A DNA stretch of 64,000 nucleotides from assembly GCF_003812745.1 (NCBI RefSeq), contig NZ_CP033831.1, positions 2,418,001-2,482,000 of the forward strand, in the 5' to 3' direction. Below, piece after piece: positions 1 through 8,548 of the stretch. Position 1 is the stretch's first letter, and each line of letters opens with the position of its first letter. The translations under genes were made by a program, and so were the position numbers. The notes below the pieces were generated by a model. The model ran no database searches and was not told the DNA's origin. It was given only the letters and a program-made list of their open reading frames with translations. Source of the stretch: Serratia sp. FDAARGOS_506. Lineage in GTDB: Bacteria; Pseudomonadota; Gammaproteobacteria; Enterobacterales; Enterobacteriaceae.

Positions 1-151
1 ACTCATTGCAATTGCCGATAAACGCCAGCCGTTCATCGCTTTCCAGCAGTTCCAGCAGGCTGAGGTTGTAGTCGCCGGGCACGCCGTAAATGCGATCGAC
101 GTTCAAGGCGTGAAGCTGTTGCAGAATGAATGACCCGATAGTTATTTTCAT
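1..151 (-). CDS. ipdC: Indolepyruvate/alpha-keto acid decarboxylase, N-terminal fragment
   Basis: Only the first 50 codons are in the window; the gene runs off the left edge. The peptide begins MKITIGSFILQQL and contains GVPGDYNLSLLE and GNCNE, the N-terminal signature of thiamine-diphosphate-dependent 2-keto acid decarboxylases (indolepyruvate, phenylpyruvate or pyruvate decarboxylase). The Glu in GVPGDYN...E lies where the family has the cofactor-activating glutamate region. A GGAG ribosome site lies just upstream of the ATG. In enterobacteria this enzyme usually converts indole-3-pyruvate to indole-3-acetaldehyde in auxin synthesis. The fragment cannot separate indolepyruvate from other keto-acid substrates, so the symbol is tentative. 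Confidence 0.75.
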   Translation of the reverse strand, partial: MKITIGSFILQQLHALNVDRIYGVPGDYNLSLLELLESDERLAFIGNCNE

Positions 152-823
152 TGATTGCTCCGGATTATTTATCTTTATTTTGTCAGGCGAAAATCAGCAA
201 AAATAAATTGCTGGCGATGTTGTGTCGTTAGCTTTAACAGTTATTTAAAGCGTCGGCTTGTTCAAGACAGAGTTGGCAGCCGGTAAATTGGCGGTTTGTA
301 TTCGGCGCTTTACGCGATTGAGTAATACATAAAAAGTAGGGTTATTGCGTGTTGGCGTATGGCGGTATTTTTCATTGATGGCATATCGACAGAAAAACGG
401 CGCCGTGTTGGCATTTATCCTGATGCAGGGGAAATCACTCGGTACTTTTGACGCCGCGTTAAATCCTGTCGAGGGACACCCGGCTGTTGGTCTGGAAAAG
501 AAAAACCGCAGCTGACGTAAAGGGGGATTTTAGTGATCTGCCGCACGCTTATTTCAAGAAACCATTCTGCAACCAATTAAAAACCAAAAATTAACAATGA
601 TCGTTTTTTATTCGTCGATTTTCGTCAGCTTTGCTTTACGGGGCGGCAGTGCGCGCCACGTCGGGCCGGCGTTAAAATACGCCGACACGGGCACTCATAT
701 AACGTGGTGGCCATCACATTCCGTGGGAAGTGATACGTAAACTTTTCTCTACGTGCACGCAAATGACGTATACCTACCAGAGAGGGTGGTGCCCCAGTGG
801 CACTGACCGATGGGGAAAGAGCG
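152..823. other. Divergent intergenic region, no gene seen
   Basis: About 670 bases separate the decarboxylase (leftward) from the stress protein (rightward). The region is AT-rich near 560-620. It holds one perfect 6-bp hairpin, CGGCGT-TAAAAT-ACGCCG at 667-684, and a looser ACGTA/TACGT inverted pair at about 736-756. It must carry promoters for both flanking genes. I found no convincing TyrR, FNR or CRP site, no tRNA and no plausible open frame. Confidence 0.5.
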
Positions 824-1252
824 ATGAAAAGCTATCGACACATTCTGGTACTGATTCACGATGAACGCGATGGGCGGCCGTTGCTGCGTCAAACGGTGGC
901 GATGGTGCACGGGCTGCCGATCGCCATCACCGTCGGCCACCTTAACGCCGACTATGCGGAGCTGGAGTACGGCAGCGATGCGTTGGTCAAAGATCGTCAG
1001 GCGCAGGAGGTGATCGCCGCCAAGGCGATGCTGAGCCGGCTGGTGAGCGCGGTCGATGCGCCGGTGGCGGTCAAGGAAATCGTCACCATCCGGCGCTTTA
1101 AAGACGTCAGCGATTTCATTCATCAGGCCGGTATCGATCTGGTGGTGGTCGGGCACCAAAACCGCCTGTTCGGTCTCTATTCCTCTTATTCTCTGGAGTT
1201 CGTGAACCGTCTCGATGTCGATGTGTTGGTCAAGCACCTTTCCCGCGAATAG
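824..1252 (+). CDS. Universal stress protein (UspA family)
   Basis: A 142-residue cytoplasmic protein of the UspA fold. It opens with a first beta strand YRHILVLIHD and ends with GIDLVVVGHQNRL, the G-H-(x)n region that in ATP-binding Usp proteins contacts nucleotide, followed by VDVLVKHL, the last strand. The second motif is not a clean G-2x-G-9x-G-S/T, so ATP binding is doubtful; it is closer to the UspA/UspC type. I chose ATG 824, preceded by GGGGAAAGA, over an in-frame GTG at 797 that lacks a good ribosome site. It stands alone with no operon partner. The exact stress role cannot be read from sequence. Confidence 0.85.
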   Translation: MKSYRHILVLIHDERDGRPLLRQTVAMVHGLPIAITVGHLNADYAELEYGSDALVKDRQAQEVIAAKAMLSRLVSAVDAPVAVKEIVTIRRFKDVSDFIHQAGIDLVVVGHQNRLFGLYSSYSLEFVNRLDVDVLVKHLSRE

Positions 1253-1459
1253 CGTGCGACAAAGCGGACTTTTCCCACGGTTTTGCCGCCCGAAAAGCGA
1301 TAGCATATGAAGACCGGTGCAACCTGTTAAAAGTTATTGGGAATTTTCCGGTGCTAAACTTAACCACAGCACAACGGGCGTTGGATAAATTAGATACAGC
1401 TTGATCTTGCCTGGGCTATCGGTAAGAATCTTCGGCCGTATTTTTACAGGAGCTTTACG

Positions 1460-2050
1460 ATGTTTCTCAAACGGACTCTTTTGGCATGTTCTCTGGCGTT
1501 GATATTTCCTGCACTGCCTTCTTACGCTGAGGTTGGTACAGAAAGTGGCAATACCGCGCAGGCTGAAAAACCGGGTCTATGGCAGCGCTTTACCCATAAC
1601 GTGGCGGAGACCTGGAACAACTCGCCTAACCACGATCTCTATATCCCGGCCATTACCTGGCACAACCGCTGGACTTACGATGACGAACATATCGATAAGT
1701 ACAACGAGCGCCCGTGGGGGGCGGGCTACGGCATCTCCCGCTACGACAGCGACGGTGACTGGCATGGCATCTACATCATGGCGTTCAAGGATTCCTTCAA
1801 CAAGTGGGAGCCGATCGGCGGTTACGCTTACGAGAAGATCTGGCGCCCGCTGGATGACAAGGATTTCCGCCTGGGGCTGGGCTTCACCGCCAGCGTCACC
1901 GCGCGCGACAACTGGAAATACATTCCTATCCCGGCCCCGCTGCCGTTGGCCTCTATCGGCTATCAGCGGCTGACGTTCCAGGCGACCTACATTCCCGGCA
2001 CCTATAACAACGGCAACGTATTCTTCGCCTGGCTGCGCTGGCAGTTCTAA
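1460..2050 (+). CDS. pagP: Lipid A palmitoyltransferase PagP
   Basis: A 196-residue outer-membrane enzyme that moves palmitate from phospholipid to lipid A, giving resistance to cationic peptides. Residues 1-23 are a signal peptide (cleavage near SYA). The mature part shows the amphipathic N-terminal helix ([14 protein letters not shown]) and the catalytic residues His68 (ITWHNRW), Asp111 and Ser112 (FKDSF), matching the known His-Asp-Ser triad. The chain ends in WQF, with the terminal Phe typical of barrel proteins. The ATG follows CAGGAGC. In relatives pagP is controlled by PhoPQ, but I found no clear PhoP box in the 207-base upstream region. Confidence 0.96.
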   Translation: MFLKRTLLACSLALIFPALPSYAEVGTESGNTAQAEKPGLWQRFTHNVAETWNNSPNHDLYIPAITWHNRWTYDDEHIDKYNERPWGAGYGISRYDSDGDWHGIYIMAFKDSFNKWEPIGGYAYEKIWRPLDDKDFRLGLGFTASVTARDNWKYIPIPAPLPLASIGYQRLTFQATYIPGTYNNGNVFFAWLRWQF

Positions 2051-2176
2051 ATTTCCTGAATTCCGAAAAACGGCGCGGTGGCGAGATAAAAGGAACTTGT
2101 CGCCGCCGGCGGCGTCGGAAGGGTATCCCGGCGCGTTGCGCCGATCGCATGCCGTTATTACAGGAGTTTTACCACT

Positions 2177-2665
2177 ATGATCACCAAACATCGTTTACTG
2201 CTGGCTTTGGCGCTGTCCGCTACCCTGGCCAGCGGCGCCACTCAGGCCGCCGGACTGATGGATTCGCTCAGCAGCGCAGCGGGCGAACTGAGCAAATCGG
2301 GCGGCGACAGCAGCGGTGGCATGTCGCTCTCCTCGCTAACCGGCCTGCTGAACGGTGGCGACAAGGCGTTGAGCTCCAGCAGCATGACCAATGCCGCCGG
2401 TATCCTGCAGTACTGCGTGAAAAACAACGTGCTGTCGGCTAACGGTGCCGAAGGGGTGAAAGATCAGCTGCTCAGCAAGCTGGGCATCACCAGCACCGAA
2501 AACGCCAAGAGCCAGGATTATCAGCAGGGCCTGGGCGGCTTGCTGCAGACCGGCGAAGGCAAAAGCCTGGATCTGAACAGCCTGGGCACCTCGCAGATCA
2601 CCGAGAAGGTGAAGCAAAAAGCCTGCGATCTGGTGCTGAAACAGGGTAAATCCTTTATTTCATGA
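2177..2665 (+). CDS. Exported DUF2501 (YjjA-like) protein
   Basis: A 162-residue protein with a signal peptide (cleavage near TQAAG, residue 25). A Ser/Gly-rich stretch follows, then the conserved segment AAGILQYCVKNNVLSANGAE, which marks the DUF2501 family (E. coli YjjA). Two Cys residues (in LQYCVK and QKACDL) could form one disulfide in the periplasm. The start is preceded by CAGGAG. A strong terminator follows directly, so it is probably transcribed alone. No function is established for the family. Confidence 0.85.
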   Translation: MITKHRLLLALALSATLASGATQAAGLMDSLSSAAGELSKSGGDSSGGMSLSSLTGLLNGGDKALSSSSMTNAAGILQYCVKNNVLSANGAEGVKDQLLSKLGITSTENAKSQDYQQGLGGLLQTGEGKSLDLNSLGTSQITEKVKQKACDLVLKQGKSFIS

Positions 2666-2672
2666 TGAACGA

Positions 2673-2698
2673 ACGGCGGAGCGCTCCGCCGTTTTTTT
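2673..2698 (+). terminator. Rho-independent terminator of the DUF2501 gene
   Basis: A perfect GC-rich palindrome, ACGGCGGAGC/GCTCCGCCGT, is followed by a run of seven to eight T. It starts eight bases after the stop codon. Confidence 0.9.
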
Positions 2699-2713
2699 GC
2701 ATAAGCAGGAAAA

Positions 2714-2977
2714 ATGAAAAAAACGTTGATGCTTTCCCTGTTGGCAGGGATGACGATACTGCAGGGGTGTTCCGTGAAATCCAACGATGCGCCGCCGCCG
2801 CCGCAGGTGAAACCGATCGGCATGGCGAACCCGGCCGACGTGTATTGCACCCAAATCGGCGGCAAGCTGAATGCCAAAGAGAACGCGGCAGGCCAGTATT
2901 CCACCTGTACCTTGCCGAGTGGGCAGGAAATTGAAAGCTGGGAGCTGTTCCGCCGCGATCACCCGGTGAAAAAGTAA
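2714..2977 (+). CDS. yoaF: DUF333 lipoprotein (YoaF-like)
   Basis: An 87-residue lipoprotein. The signal peptide ends in a lipobox, ILQGC, with lipidated Cys19. The domain IGMANPADVYCTQIGGKL followed by a second Cys and LPSGQEIESWELFRRDHP is the DUF333 pattern and matches E. coli YoaF closely in length and order. Ser at +2 predicts sorting to the outer membrane. The role is unknown. It is flanked by a terminator upstream and a convergent gene downstream. Confidence 0.85.
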   Translation: MKKTLMLSLLAGMTILQGCSVKSNDAPPPPQVKPIGMANPADVYCTQIGGKLNAKENAAGQYSTCTLPSGQEIESWELFRRDHPVKK

Positions 2978-3012
2978 CCCTCGCGGCGCCGGCGCTTCCG
3001 ACCGGCGGCCGA

Positions 3013-3630
3013 TCAGAATTGGCGATCCCCTATCGACTGCAGCTGCAGGCTGCCGTCCTTCTGTAGCGTCAGCGGCATGCGCCAATCGCTCTGTTTATCC
3101 AGGTTGAACGGCCGGGAACGGAACATGCAGCCGGTCTTGATGTTCTTGATTTTCATGACGTGTTCCGCGTCCGCATTGATTTTTACCTCGAAGCTGCCGG
3201 CGGGCGGAATAAAGACTTCCGCCAGCTGCTGCGGCGCCGCCGGTGTTTCCAGCTTGACCAGCACTGCGAAATCGTTGCCTTGATTATCCAGCGTCAGCCG
3301 ATGCAGGCCGGTCGCGGGCAGCCGTGTCGGCTGATGCAGATAACCGGCTGAGGCGGGCCACGGTTGTCCGGCATTGTCATGCAGCGGCCCACCGCACTGC
3401 TCACGCGCCTCGCGCAGCGGCATTTCGCGCTTTATCGCGCGATTGTAATCGGTGGGGGCGGCGAGGCTGAACTCGTCGTCATAGTGGTGGGCGCGCAGAT
3501 AGCGCTTGGCGCCGAGCACCCCGACGGCGACCAGCATGAAGAACAAAAATATTCTCAGGCGATTTTTAAAAATCAGCCCAAACAGCTTCCCGGGGAGTTG
3601 AAACAGCCACCTTGCGATCGTCAATAACAT
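3013..3630 (-). CDS. Hypothetical single-pass membrane protein
   Basis: A 205-residue protein that I do not recognise. Residues 25-41 (LRIFLFFMLVAVGVLGA) form one transmembrane segment after a short basic N-terminus. The rest, presumably periplasmic, contains two Cys (EQCGGP and TGCMF) that may pair, and a beta-rich region resembling small secreted or pilus-like carrier domains (VLVKLETPAAPQ, FIPPAGSFEVKI). The start is supported by AAGGGAAAA seven bases upstream. It is convergent with the DUF333 gene and has no operon partner. Confidence 0.75.
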   Translation of the reverse strand: MLLTIARWLFQLPGKLFGLIFKNRLRIFLFFMLVAVGVLGAKRYLRAHHYDDEFSLAAPTDYNRAIKREMPLREAREQCGGPLHDNAGQPWPASAGYLHQPTRLPATGLHRLTLDNQGNDFAVLVKLETPAAPQQLAEVFIPPAGSFEVKINADAEHVMKIKNIKTGCMFRSRPFNLDKQSDWRMPLTLQKDGSLQLQSIGDRQF

Positions 3631-3736
3631 CGTTTTCCCTTCACGCCCAAGCCGTTACGTCTGCGGTAACTTCGCTTGCCTCAGTATAGCCAAAGCGTTG
3701 CCTCCAGGCGGCATGTGCCATGAAATTCCTGTTTTT

Positions 3737-4426
3737 TTACCCTAAACCTTCCTCTAACAGCAACAGCAGCAGGAAACCGACAAAGAACATCGCGGCGGTG
3801 AACGGTGTCTCTTTCCCGCCTTCATGCGCTTCGACCAGCAGCTCCTCGGTCACCAGGTAGAGCAGGGCGATCAGGCCAAAGGCCAAAAAGGCGGTCAGCC
3901 AAAATGCGCCCAGCATGGCCACCGGCGCGCCCAGCAGGCCACCGATGGGCAGCAGCAGCGCCAGGCCAACTATCGCCGCCATGGCACGCAGCCGCCTGCC
4001 GAGAAAGTCTTTCAAATCGCCAACGATCGACAACCCCAGGAACAGCACTTCCAGCGTTAACGCCAGCGTCAACAGCAGGCCGGCTTTGGCACCGGCCGCG
4101 AAGGCAATACCCAGCACCAGCCCATCGATAAAGATATCGACGCCGACCGCGGCGATAAAACCGACCGGCCCCTGCGCTTTTTCCCCCAACTGCCGAACCA
4201 GCAGCATTAACAGCACCCCCGCAGCGCCGCCCAGCAACACGGCCACAGGCGATTGCTGCTTGAGATCGGGCAGGATTTCGGTGGCGGCGGCGGCGAAAAC
4301 GATGCCGGCGGTAAAGTGATGGATGACGCGCATCGCGGCGGCGCCTGGGCGGCGATAGAGCGCCACCGCAGCGCCGACGACGGTGGCTGCGGCGGGAAAC
4401 AGCGTATAAAGCACGGCGGAGGTCAT
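3737..4426 (-). CDS. ZIP-family metal transporter
   Basis: A 229-residue inner-membrane protein with about seven to eight hydrophobic helices. It resembles the ZIP family of divalent-metal (usually zinc) importers. The helix with HHFTAGIVFAAAATEILPD matches the conserved second ZIP helix. The metal-site helices read VDIFIDGLVLG and LEVLFLGLSI where classic ZupT has HNxPEG and HExPE, so the metal ligands differ and specificity may not be zinc. It is divergent from a DeoR regulator across 139 bases holding a perfect palindrome, so the two may be linked in control. Confidence 0.8.
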   Translation of the reverse strand: MTSAVLYTLFPAAATVVGAAVALYRRPGAAAMRVIHHFTAGIVFAAAATEILPDLKQQSPVAVLLGGAAGVLLMLLVRQLGEKAQGPVGFIAAVGVDIFIDGLVLGIAFAAGAKAGLLLTLALTLEVLFLGLSIVGDLKDFLGRRLRAMAAIVGLALLLPIGGLLGAPVAMLGAFWLTAFLAFGLIALLYLVTEELLVEAHEGGKETPFTAAMFFVGFLLLLLLEEGLG

Positions 4427-4514
4427 CGCGTCATAATCCCTTATCTGTGATGTCCCTTTCAGTCTAGACGAGCGCCGCCGCTTCAGCGTGGCGAAAAAAA
4501 GTGTTTGTTCGATT

Positions 4515-4532
4515 ATGTACGTTTGTGTACAT
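4515..4532. promoter_or_regulatory. Palindrome between the ZIP and DeoR genes, candidate operator
   Basis: ATGTAC-N6-GTACAT is a perfect inverted repeat. It lies 33 bases upstream of the DeoR-family start and about 90 bases from the divergent ZIP start. The position suits an autoregulatory operator. Binding by this DeoR protein is inference. Confidence 0.5.
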
Positions 4533-4565
4533 TTATGATCACTTTAGCATCACCGGATTTACGCG

Positions 4566-5348
4566 ATGTCCAAACTGTTACCGAATGAACGCCACCAGGC
4601 CATTCTCGACGCGCTTCGCCAACAGGGCCGGGTGCTGGCCCTGGAGATGGCGCAGCGGTTGAACACCACTGAAGCGACCATCCGCCGCGATCTGCGCCAG
4701 CTGGCAGCGCAGAACCTGTGCAAACGCATCTATGGCGGCGCGCTGGCGCCGACGCCGGCCGAAGGCCCGGTTGCGGCGCGCATTGCGCTCAGCGGCGATG
4801 AGAAGCTGGCGTTGGCGCAGACGGCGCTGGGGTTGATTGGTGAAGAGCAGCTGATCTTTCTCGATGCCGGCAGCACCCACCTGTATCTGGCGGATCTGTT
4901 GCCGCGCGATCGGCGTTTGACGGTGGTGACCAATGCATTGAGCATCGCCGGAAAAATGCTGGAACGGCCGGGGCTCCGCACCATCCTGATCGGCGGTGAG
5001 CTGGATGCGCAGGTCGGCGGCTGCGTAGATGCCAAGGCGGCGGAAGAGATAGACGGTTTTCATTTCGATCTGGTGTTCACCGGCATTTGCGCCTACGACC
5101 CGGATGGCGGCTTCTCCGCACTGAGCTACCAGGACGCCACGTTCAAAAAGCGGCTGCTGACGCGCGCCGGCAGCGTAGCGGTGCTGTGTACCCGCGACAA
5201 GCTCAATACCTACGCTCCTTACCCCTTCCTGCCCGCCGGGCGGGTGGATCATCTGGTGACGGCGCGCGGCGCGCATCCGCAGCTCGAGCTGCAGGTGGCG
5301 CAGGGCGGCGGCCAGGTTTGGCACAGCGATTTACCGACCGGAGAATGA
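4566..5348 (+). CDS. DeoR/GlpR-family transcriptional regulator
   Basis: A 260-residue cytosolic repressor. The N-terminal winged helix-turn-helix (about residues 6-57, with TTEATIRRDLRQLA and KRIYGGAL) is the DeoR signature. The C-terminal sensor domain (about 75-235) contains IFLDAGSTHLYLADLLP and ILIGGELD, which in this family bind a sugar phosphate. The stop overlaps the start region of the following VOC protein (ATGA), indicating co-transcription. The neighbours do not reveal a sugar pathway, so the ligand is unknown. Confidence 0.9.
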   Translation: MSKLLPNERHQAILDALRQQGRVLALEMAQRLNTTEATIRRDLRQLAAQNLCKRIYGGALAPTPAEGPVAARIALSGDEKLALAQTALGLIGEEQLIFLDAGSTHLYLADLLPRDRRLTVVTNALSIAGKMLERPGLRTILIGGELDAQVGGCVDAKAAEEIDGFHFDLVFTGICAYDPDGGFSALSYQDATFKKRLLTRAGSVAVLCTRDKLNTYAPYPFLPAGRVDHLVTARGAHPQLELQVAQGGGQVWHSDLPTGE

Positions 5349-5350
5349 TG

Positions 5351-5734
5351 ATGAAAATAGCCCATGTTGCCCTGTGGACCCGTGACATCGACGCGCAGCT
5401 GGCGTTCTGGCAGCGTTATTTCAACGGTAAAGCGGGCGAGGAGTACGTCAGCCGCAACCGGCCGGGGTTCGTTTCCCGCTTTGTCAGCCTGGCGGCGGGG
5501 CCGACGCTGGAGATCATGCGCGTACCGACGCTGTTGCCGGCGCAGCCCCAGGAAGAACGGGTGGGCTGGGCGCACATCGCGCTGTCGCTGGGGGATGAAG
5601 GGCAGGTCGACCGGTTGGCGCAGCGCGCGCAGCAGGAGGGCATTCTGCAGTCCGCGCCGCGCTGGACCGGCGACGGCTTCTATGAGGCCGTCCTCCGCGA
5701 TCCGGACGGCAACGCAATCGAAATCACCGCCTGA
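5351..5734 (+). CDS. VOC-family (glyoxalase/bleomycin resistance-like) protein
   Basis: About 127 residues with the beta-alpha-beta-beta-beta repeat of the vicinal oxygen chelate fold: IAHVALWTRDIDAQLAFW at the start, GWAHIALSLGD in the middle and VLRDPDGNAIEI at the end. His (HVALW), His (HIALS) and Glu (NAIEI) are the usual metal ligands. Three tandem ATGs occur at 5345, 5348 and 5351; the last has the best spacing from GGAG. It overlaps or abuts the DeoR stop, so the pair is an operon. The substrate is unknown; lactoylglutathione lyase activity is possible but not shown. Confidence 0.88.
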   Translation: MKIAHVALWTRDIDAQLAFWQRYFNGKAGEEYVSRNRPGFVSRFVSLAAGPTLEIMRVPTLLPAQPQEERVGWAHIALSLGDEGQVDRLAQRAQQEGILQSAPRWTGDGFYEAVLRDPDGNAIEITA

Positions 5735-6643
5735 TCACTCCTCTTCGATGCTGGCAAACTGCTCACCCAGATAATCGAGCAGCAGCCGCACCGCCGGCAA
5801 TAAACCGCGGCGCGACGGGTAGACCGCATGTACCACGCCGCCCTGCGGCTGCCAGCCGGGCAGCAGCTGGACCAGTTCGCCGCGCAGCATGTCGTCACGC
5901 ATCATCATCGCCGGCAGCTGAACGATGCCGGCGCCGGCGATGGCGGCGGTGCGCAGCATCAGCATGTCGTCGGTGACCAGCCGCGGTGTGTGTTCCCACT
6001 CGACCCGTTCACCCTGCGGGCCGGTCAGCCGCCATTGGTGCTGAGCGCGCGCCGGGCCGAGATCGAGCGTCGGGTATTTACGCAGGTCTTCCGGCGTGTG
6101 CGCCGGCCCGAGGGTGCGCACCAGCGCCGGGCTGGCGGCGACGCACCAGGTGCGCTGCGCCAGGATCTTCAGCACCAGATCGCTGTCTTCCAGCGGCGGC
6201 GGCCGCACGCGGATCGCCAGATCCAACCCTTCCCCCACCACGTCCACCCGGCGGTTGGTGGCCTCCAGATGCACCGTCACCTTCGGATAGTCGGCCATAA
6301 AGGCCGCCACCATGCTGCCGACGCGGGTGTGCAGGATCGCCACCGGGCACGACATGCGCACCGTACCGCAGGGCTCGGCGCGCGTCTGTTCGATCGCCTG
6401 CTGCGCCGCTTCCGCTTCCACCAGCATCGCCTTGCAGTGCGCGTAATAGTTTTGGCCGAGCTCGGTCACCGAGAAACGCCGCGTTGAGCGTTGTATCAGG
6501 CGCACGCCCAGCCGCTCTTCCAGCAGCGCCACGCGGCGGCTGAGCTTGGATTTGGGAATGCCCAGCGCCCGGCCGGCGGGAGCAAATCCCTGGTGATCGA
6601 CCACGCTGGCGAAGAAAAACAGATCGTTCAGATCGGTCAGCAT
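5735..6643 (-). CDS. LysR-family transcriptional regulator
   Basis: A 302-residue regulator. The N-terminal helix-turn-helix (FASVVDHQGFAPAGRALGIP and SKLSRRVALLEERLGVRL) is typical of LysR, followed by a substrate-binding domain with VRMSCPVAIL at its start. I chose ATG 6643 (MLTDLNDLFFF), 14 codons inside the longest frame, because AAGGGAT lies just upstream and homologues start here. It is divergent from the pirin gene across 125 bases, the usual arrangement of a LysR protein and its target. Its stop codon directly abuts that of the convergent VOC gene. Confidence 0.92.
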   Translation of the reverse strand: MLTDLNDLFFFASVVDHQGFAPAGRALGIPKSKLSRRVALLEERLGVRLIQRSTRRFSVTELGQNYYAHCKAMLVEAEAAQQAIEQTRAEPCGTVRMSCPVAILHTRVGSMVAAFMADYPKVTVHLEATNRRVDVVGEGLDLAIRVRPPPLEDSDLVLKILAQRTWCVAASPALVRTLGPAHTPEDLRKYPTLDLGPARAQHQWRLTGPQGERVEWEHTPRLVTDDMLMLRTAAIAGAGIVQLPAMMMRDDMLRGELVQLLPGWQPQGGVVHAVYPSRRGLLPAVRLLLDYLGEQFASIEEE

Positions 6644-6768
6644 CTTATCCCTTATCGTTCTACCAGTAGAACGCTGAGTGTACATCTTGCCTACTACTGC
6701 AGCAAATCCCGGCGGATTAAACTTCTGTCATCAACTTAAGGCCGTGAGGTCTGAAACGGGAGTTCAAG

Positions 6769-7650
6769 ATGAAAAAAATCCTCGGTATTCACAACAGCCC
6801 GGAAGCACATTGGGTCGGTAACGGTTTCCTGGTGAATTCGCTGTTCTCTTATAACGATTTGGGGGCGGAAATGAGCCCGTTCCTGCTGCTGGATCATGCG
6901 GCGCCAACCAAATTCCGCTCTGCCTCCGGCACCCGCGGCGTGGGCCAGCACCCGCATCGCGGTTTTGAAACGGTGACCATCGTCTATCAGGGCGAAGTGG
7001 AACACCGCGACTCGACCGGCAGCGGCGGGGTGATTGGTCCCGGCGACGTCCAGTGGATGACCGCCGCCTCCGGCATTCTGCACGAAGAGTTCCATTCGCG
7101 GGACTTCTCACGCAAGGGCGGCACCATGGAAATGGTGCAGCTGTGGGTCAACCTGCCGGCCAAGGACAAAATGGCCGAGCCGGGTTACCAGACGCTGCTG
7201 AACGCCGATATTCCGGTGGTACCGCTGGCGGACGGCGCCGGGCAAGTGCGGGTGATCGCCGGTGACTTCGGCGGCCATGCCGGCCCGGCACGCACTTTCA
7301 GCCCGCTCAACGTGTGGGATATGAAGCTGAATGCCGGCCATACCACCACGCTGACGGTGAAAGAAGGCCATACGCTGGCATTGGTGATGCTGCACGGCGC
7401 GATCCTGGTCAACGGTGAAGAAGTGGTGCGCGAAACCCAAATGGTGCGTTTCGACCGGGCGGGGGATTCGATCACTATCGAAGCCAACAACGACGTCGCG
7501 CTGCTGGTGCTGAGCGGCGAACCGATCGATGAGCCTATCGTCGGCTACGGCCCGTTCGTTATGAATAGCGACGCGGAAATCCAGCAGGCGTTCCGCGACT
7601 TCAACAGCGGCAAGTTCGGCAGCATGAACGCCGAAGCGAGCGCCGGCTGA
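6769..7650 (+). CDS. Pirin family protein
   Basis: A 293-residue bicupin. The N-terminal cupin has the metal-binding set His61, His63 (GQHPHRGFET), His105 and Glu107 (ILHEE), as in pirins that bind iron and in YhhW-type quercetin dioxygenases. A pirin of S. marcescens is known to bind the pyruvate dehydrogenase E1 subunit and alter pyruvate catabolism; whether this is that copy cannot be told from the sequence. The start follows GGGAG. It is divergent from a LysR regulator and is followed 118 bases later by ycaC, an arrangement often seen with pirin. Confidence 0.92.
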   Translation: MKKILGIHNSPEAHWVGNGFLVNSLFSYNDLGAEMSPFLLLDHAAPTKFRSASGTRGVGQHPHRGFETVTIVYQGEVEHRDSTGSGGVIGPGDVQWMTAASGILHEEFHSRDFSRKGGTMEMVQLWVNLPAKDKMAEPGYQTLLNADIPVVPLADGAGQVRVIAGDFGGHAGPARTFSPLNVWDMKLNAGHTTTLTVKEGHTLALVMLHGAILVNGEEVVRETQMVRFDRAGDSITIEANNDVALLVLSGEPIDEPIVGYGPFVMNSDAEIQQAFRDFNSGKFGSMNAEASAG

Positions 7651-7706
7651 TCGCAGGCACCTGAGCCGTGAAGCGTTCTTCGGCTCAGGCGCTACACTTA
7701 AACCTC

Positions 7707-7733
7707 AACGCCCCGTCCCAGCGGCGGGGCGTT
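7707..7733 (+). terminator. Terminator-like hairpin after the pirin gene
   Basis: AACGCCCCG pairs with CGGGGCGTT, followed by a short T run. A second inverted pair, CCTGAGCCG/CGGCTCAGG at 7660-7689, lies just before it. The short T run makes termination efficiency uncertain, and read-through into ycaC is possible. Confidence 0.5.
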
Positions 7734-7767
7734 TCATCCGCAACATCTACCCCACAGGAGTAAAACC

Positions 7768-8394
7768 ATGACTGCAAATTACAAACGCCTCGACAAGGAC
7801 CAGGCCGCCGTATTGCTGGTGGATCATCAGGCAGGGCTGCTTTCGCTGGTGCGTGATATCGATCCCGATCGGTTTAAAAACAACGTGCTGGCGCTGGGTG
7901 ATTTAGCGAAGTACTTCAATCTGCCGACCATTCTGACCACCAGTTTTGAAAACGGCCCCAACGGCCCGTTGGTGCCTGAATTGAAGGCTCAATTCCCCGA
8001 TGCCCCGTTCATTCCTCGCCCCGGCCAAATCAACGCCTGGGACAACGATGACTTCGTCAAGGCGGTAAAAGCCACCGGCCGTAAACAGCTGATCATCGCC
8101 GGCGTGGTGACCGAAGTGTGCGTGGCCTTCCCGGCGCTGTCGGCGCTCAATGAAGGCTTCGAGGTCTTTGTGGTGACCGACGCCTCCGGCACCTTCAACG
8201 AGCTGACGCGTCAGTCGGCCTGGAGCCGCATGGAAGCCGCCGGCGCGCAGCTGATGACCTGGTTCGGCGTCGCCTGCGAGCTGCACCGCGACTGGCGCAA
8301 CGACATTGAAGGCCTGGGCACGCTGTTCTCCAACCATATCCCGGACTACCGTAACCTGATGACCAGCTATAGCACGCTGACGAACGGTAAGTAA
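7768..8394 (+). CDS. ycaC: Isochorismatase-family hydrolase YcaC
   Basis: A 208-residue cytosolic protein, the same length as E. coli YcaC. The isochorismatase-like hydrolase fold is shown by VLLVDHQAG (Asp19) and AGVVTEVCVAF (nucleophile Cys118). The natural substrate of YcaC is unknown; it forms an octamer in E. coli. The start follows CAGGAG. It lies downstream of the pirin gene and is probably induced with it by the LysR protein, which is inference. Confidence 0.93.
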   Translation: MTANYKRLDKDQAAVLLVDHQAGLLSLVRDIDPDRFKNNVLALGDLAKYFNLPTILTTSFENGPNGPLVPELKAQFPDAPFIPRPGQINAWDNDDFVKAVKATGRKQLIIAGVVTEVCVAFPALSALNEGFEVFVVTDASGTFNELTRQSAWSRMEAAGAQLMTWFGVACELHRDWRNDIEGLGTLFSNHIPDYRNLMTSYSTLTNGK

Positions 8395-8548
8395 CACGGC
8401 GGCCCTTTACCCAACCTTTCGCCTTTCATCACGTTAGACGCGGGATGTAAGCAAAACGTAGCGGGGCGAAAAGGTAGCGAAAAGCGGCTTTCTCATTGGC
8501 CGGGGGCGGGGTAGCGTAATCCCGAACCCGGCAAATGAGGCTAATTTA

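Noticed and set aside
1253-1459. Search for a PhoP box upstream of pagP
   Set aside because: TGTTAA occurs, but no second repeat at the 5-base spacing; not reported as a site.
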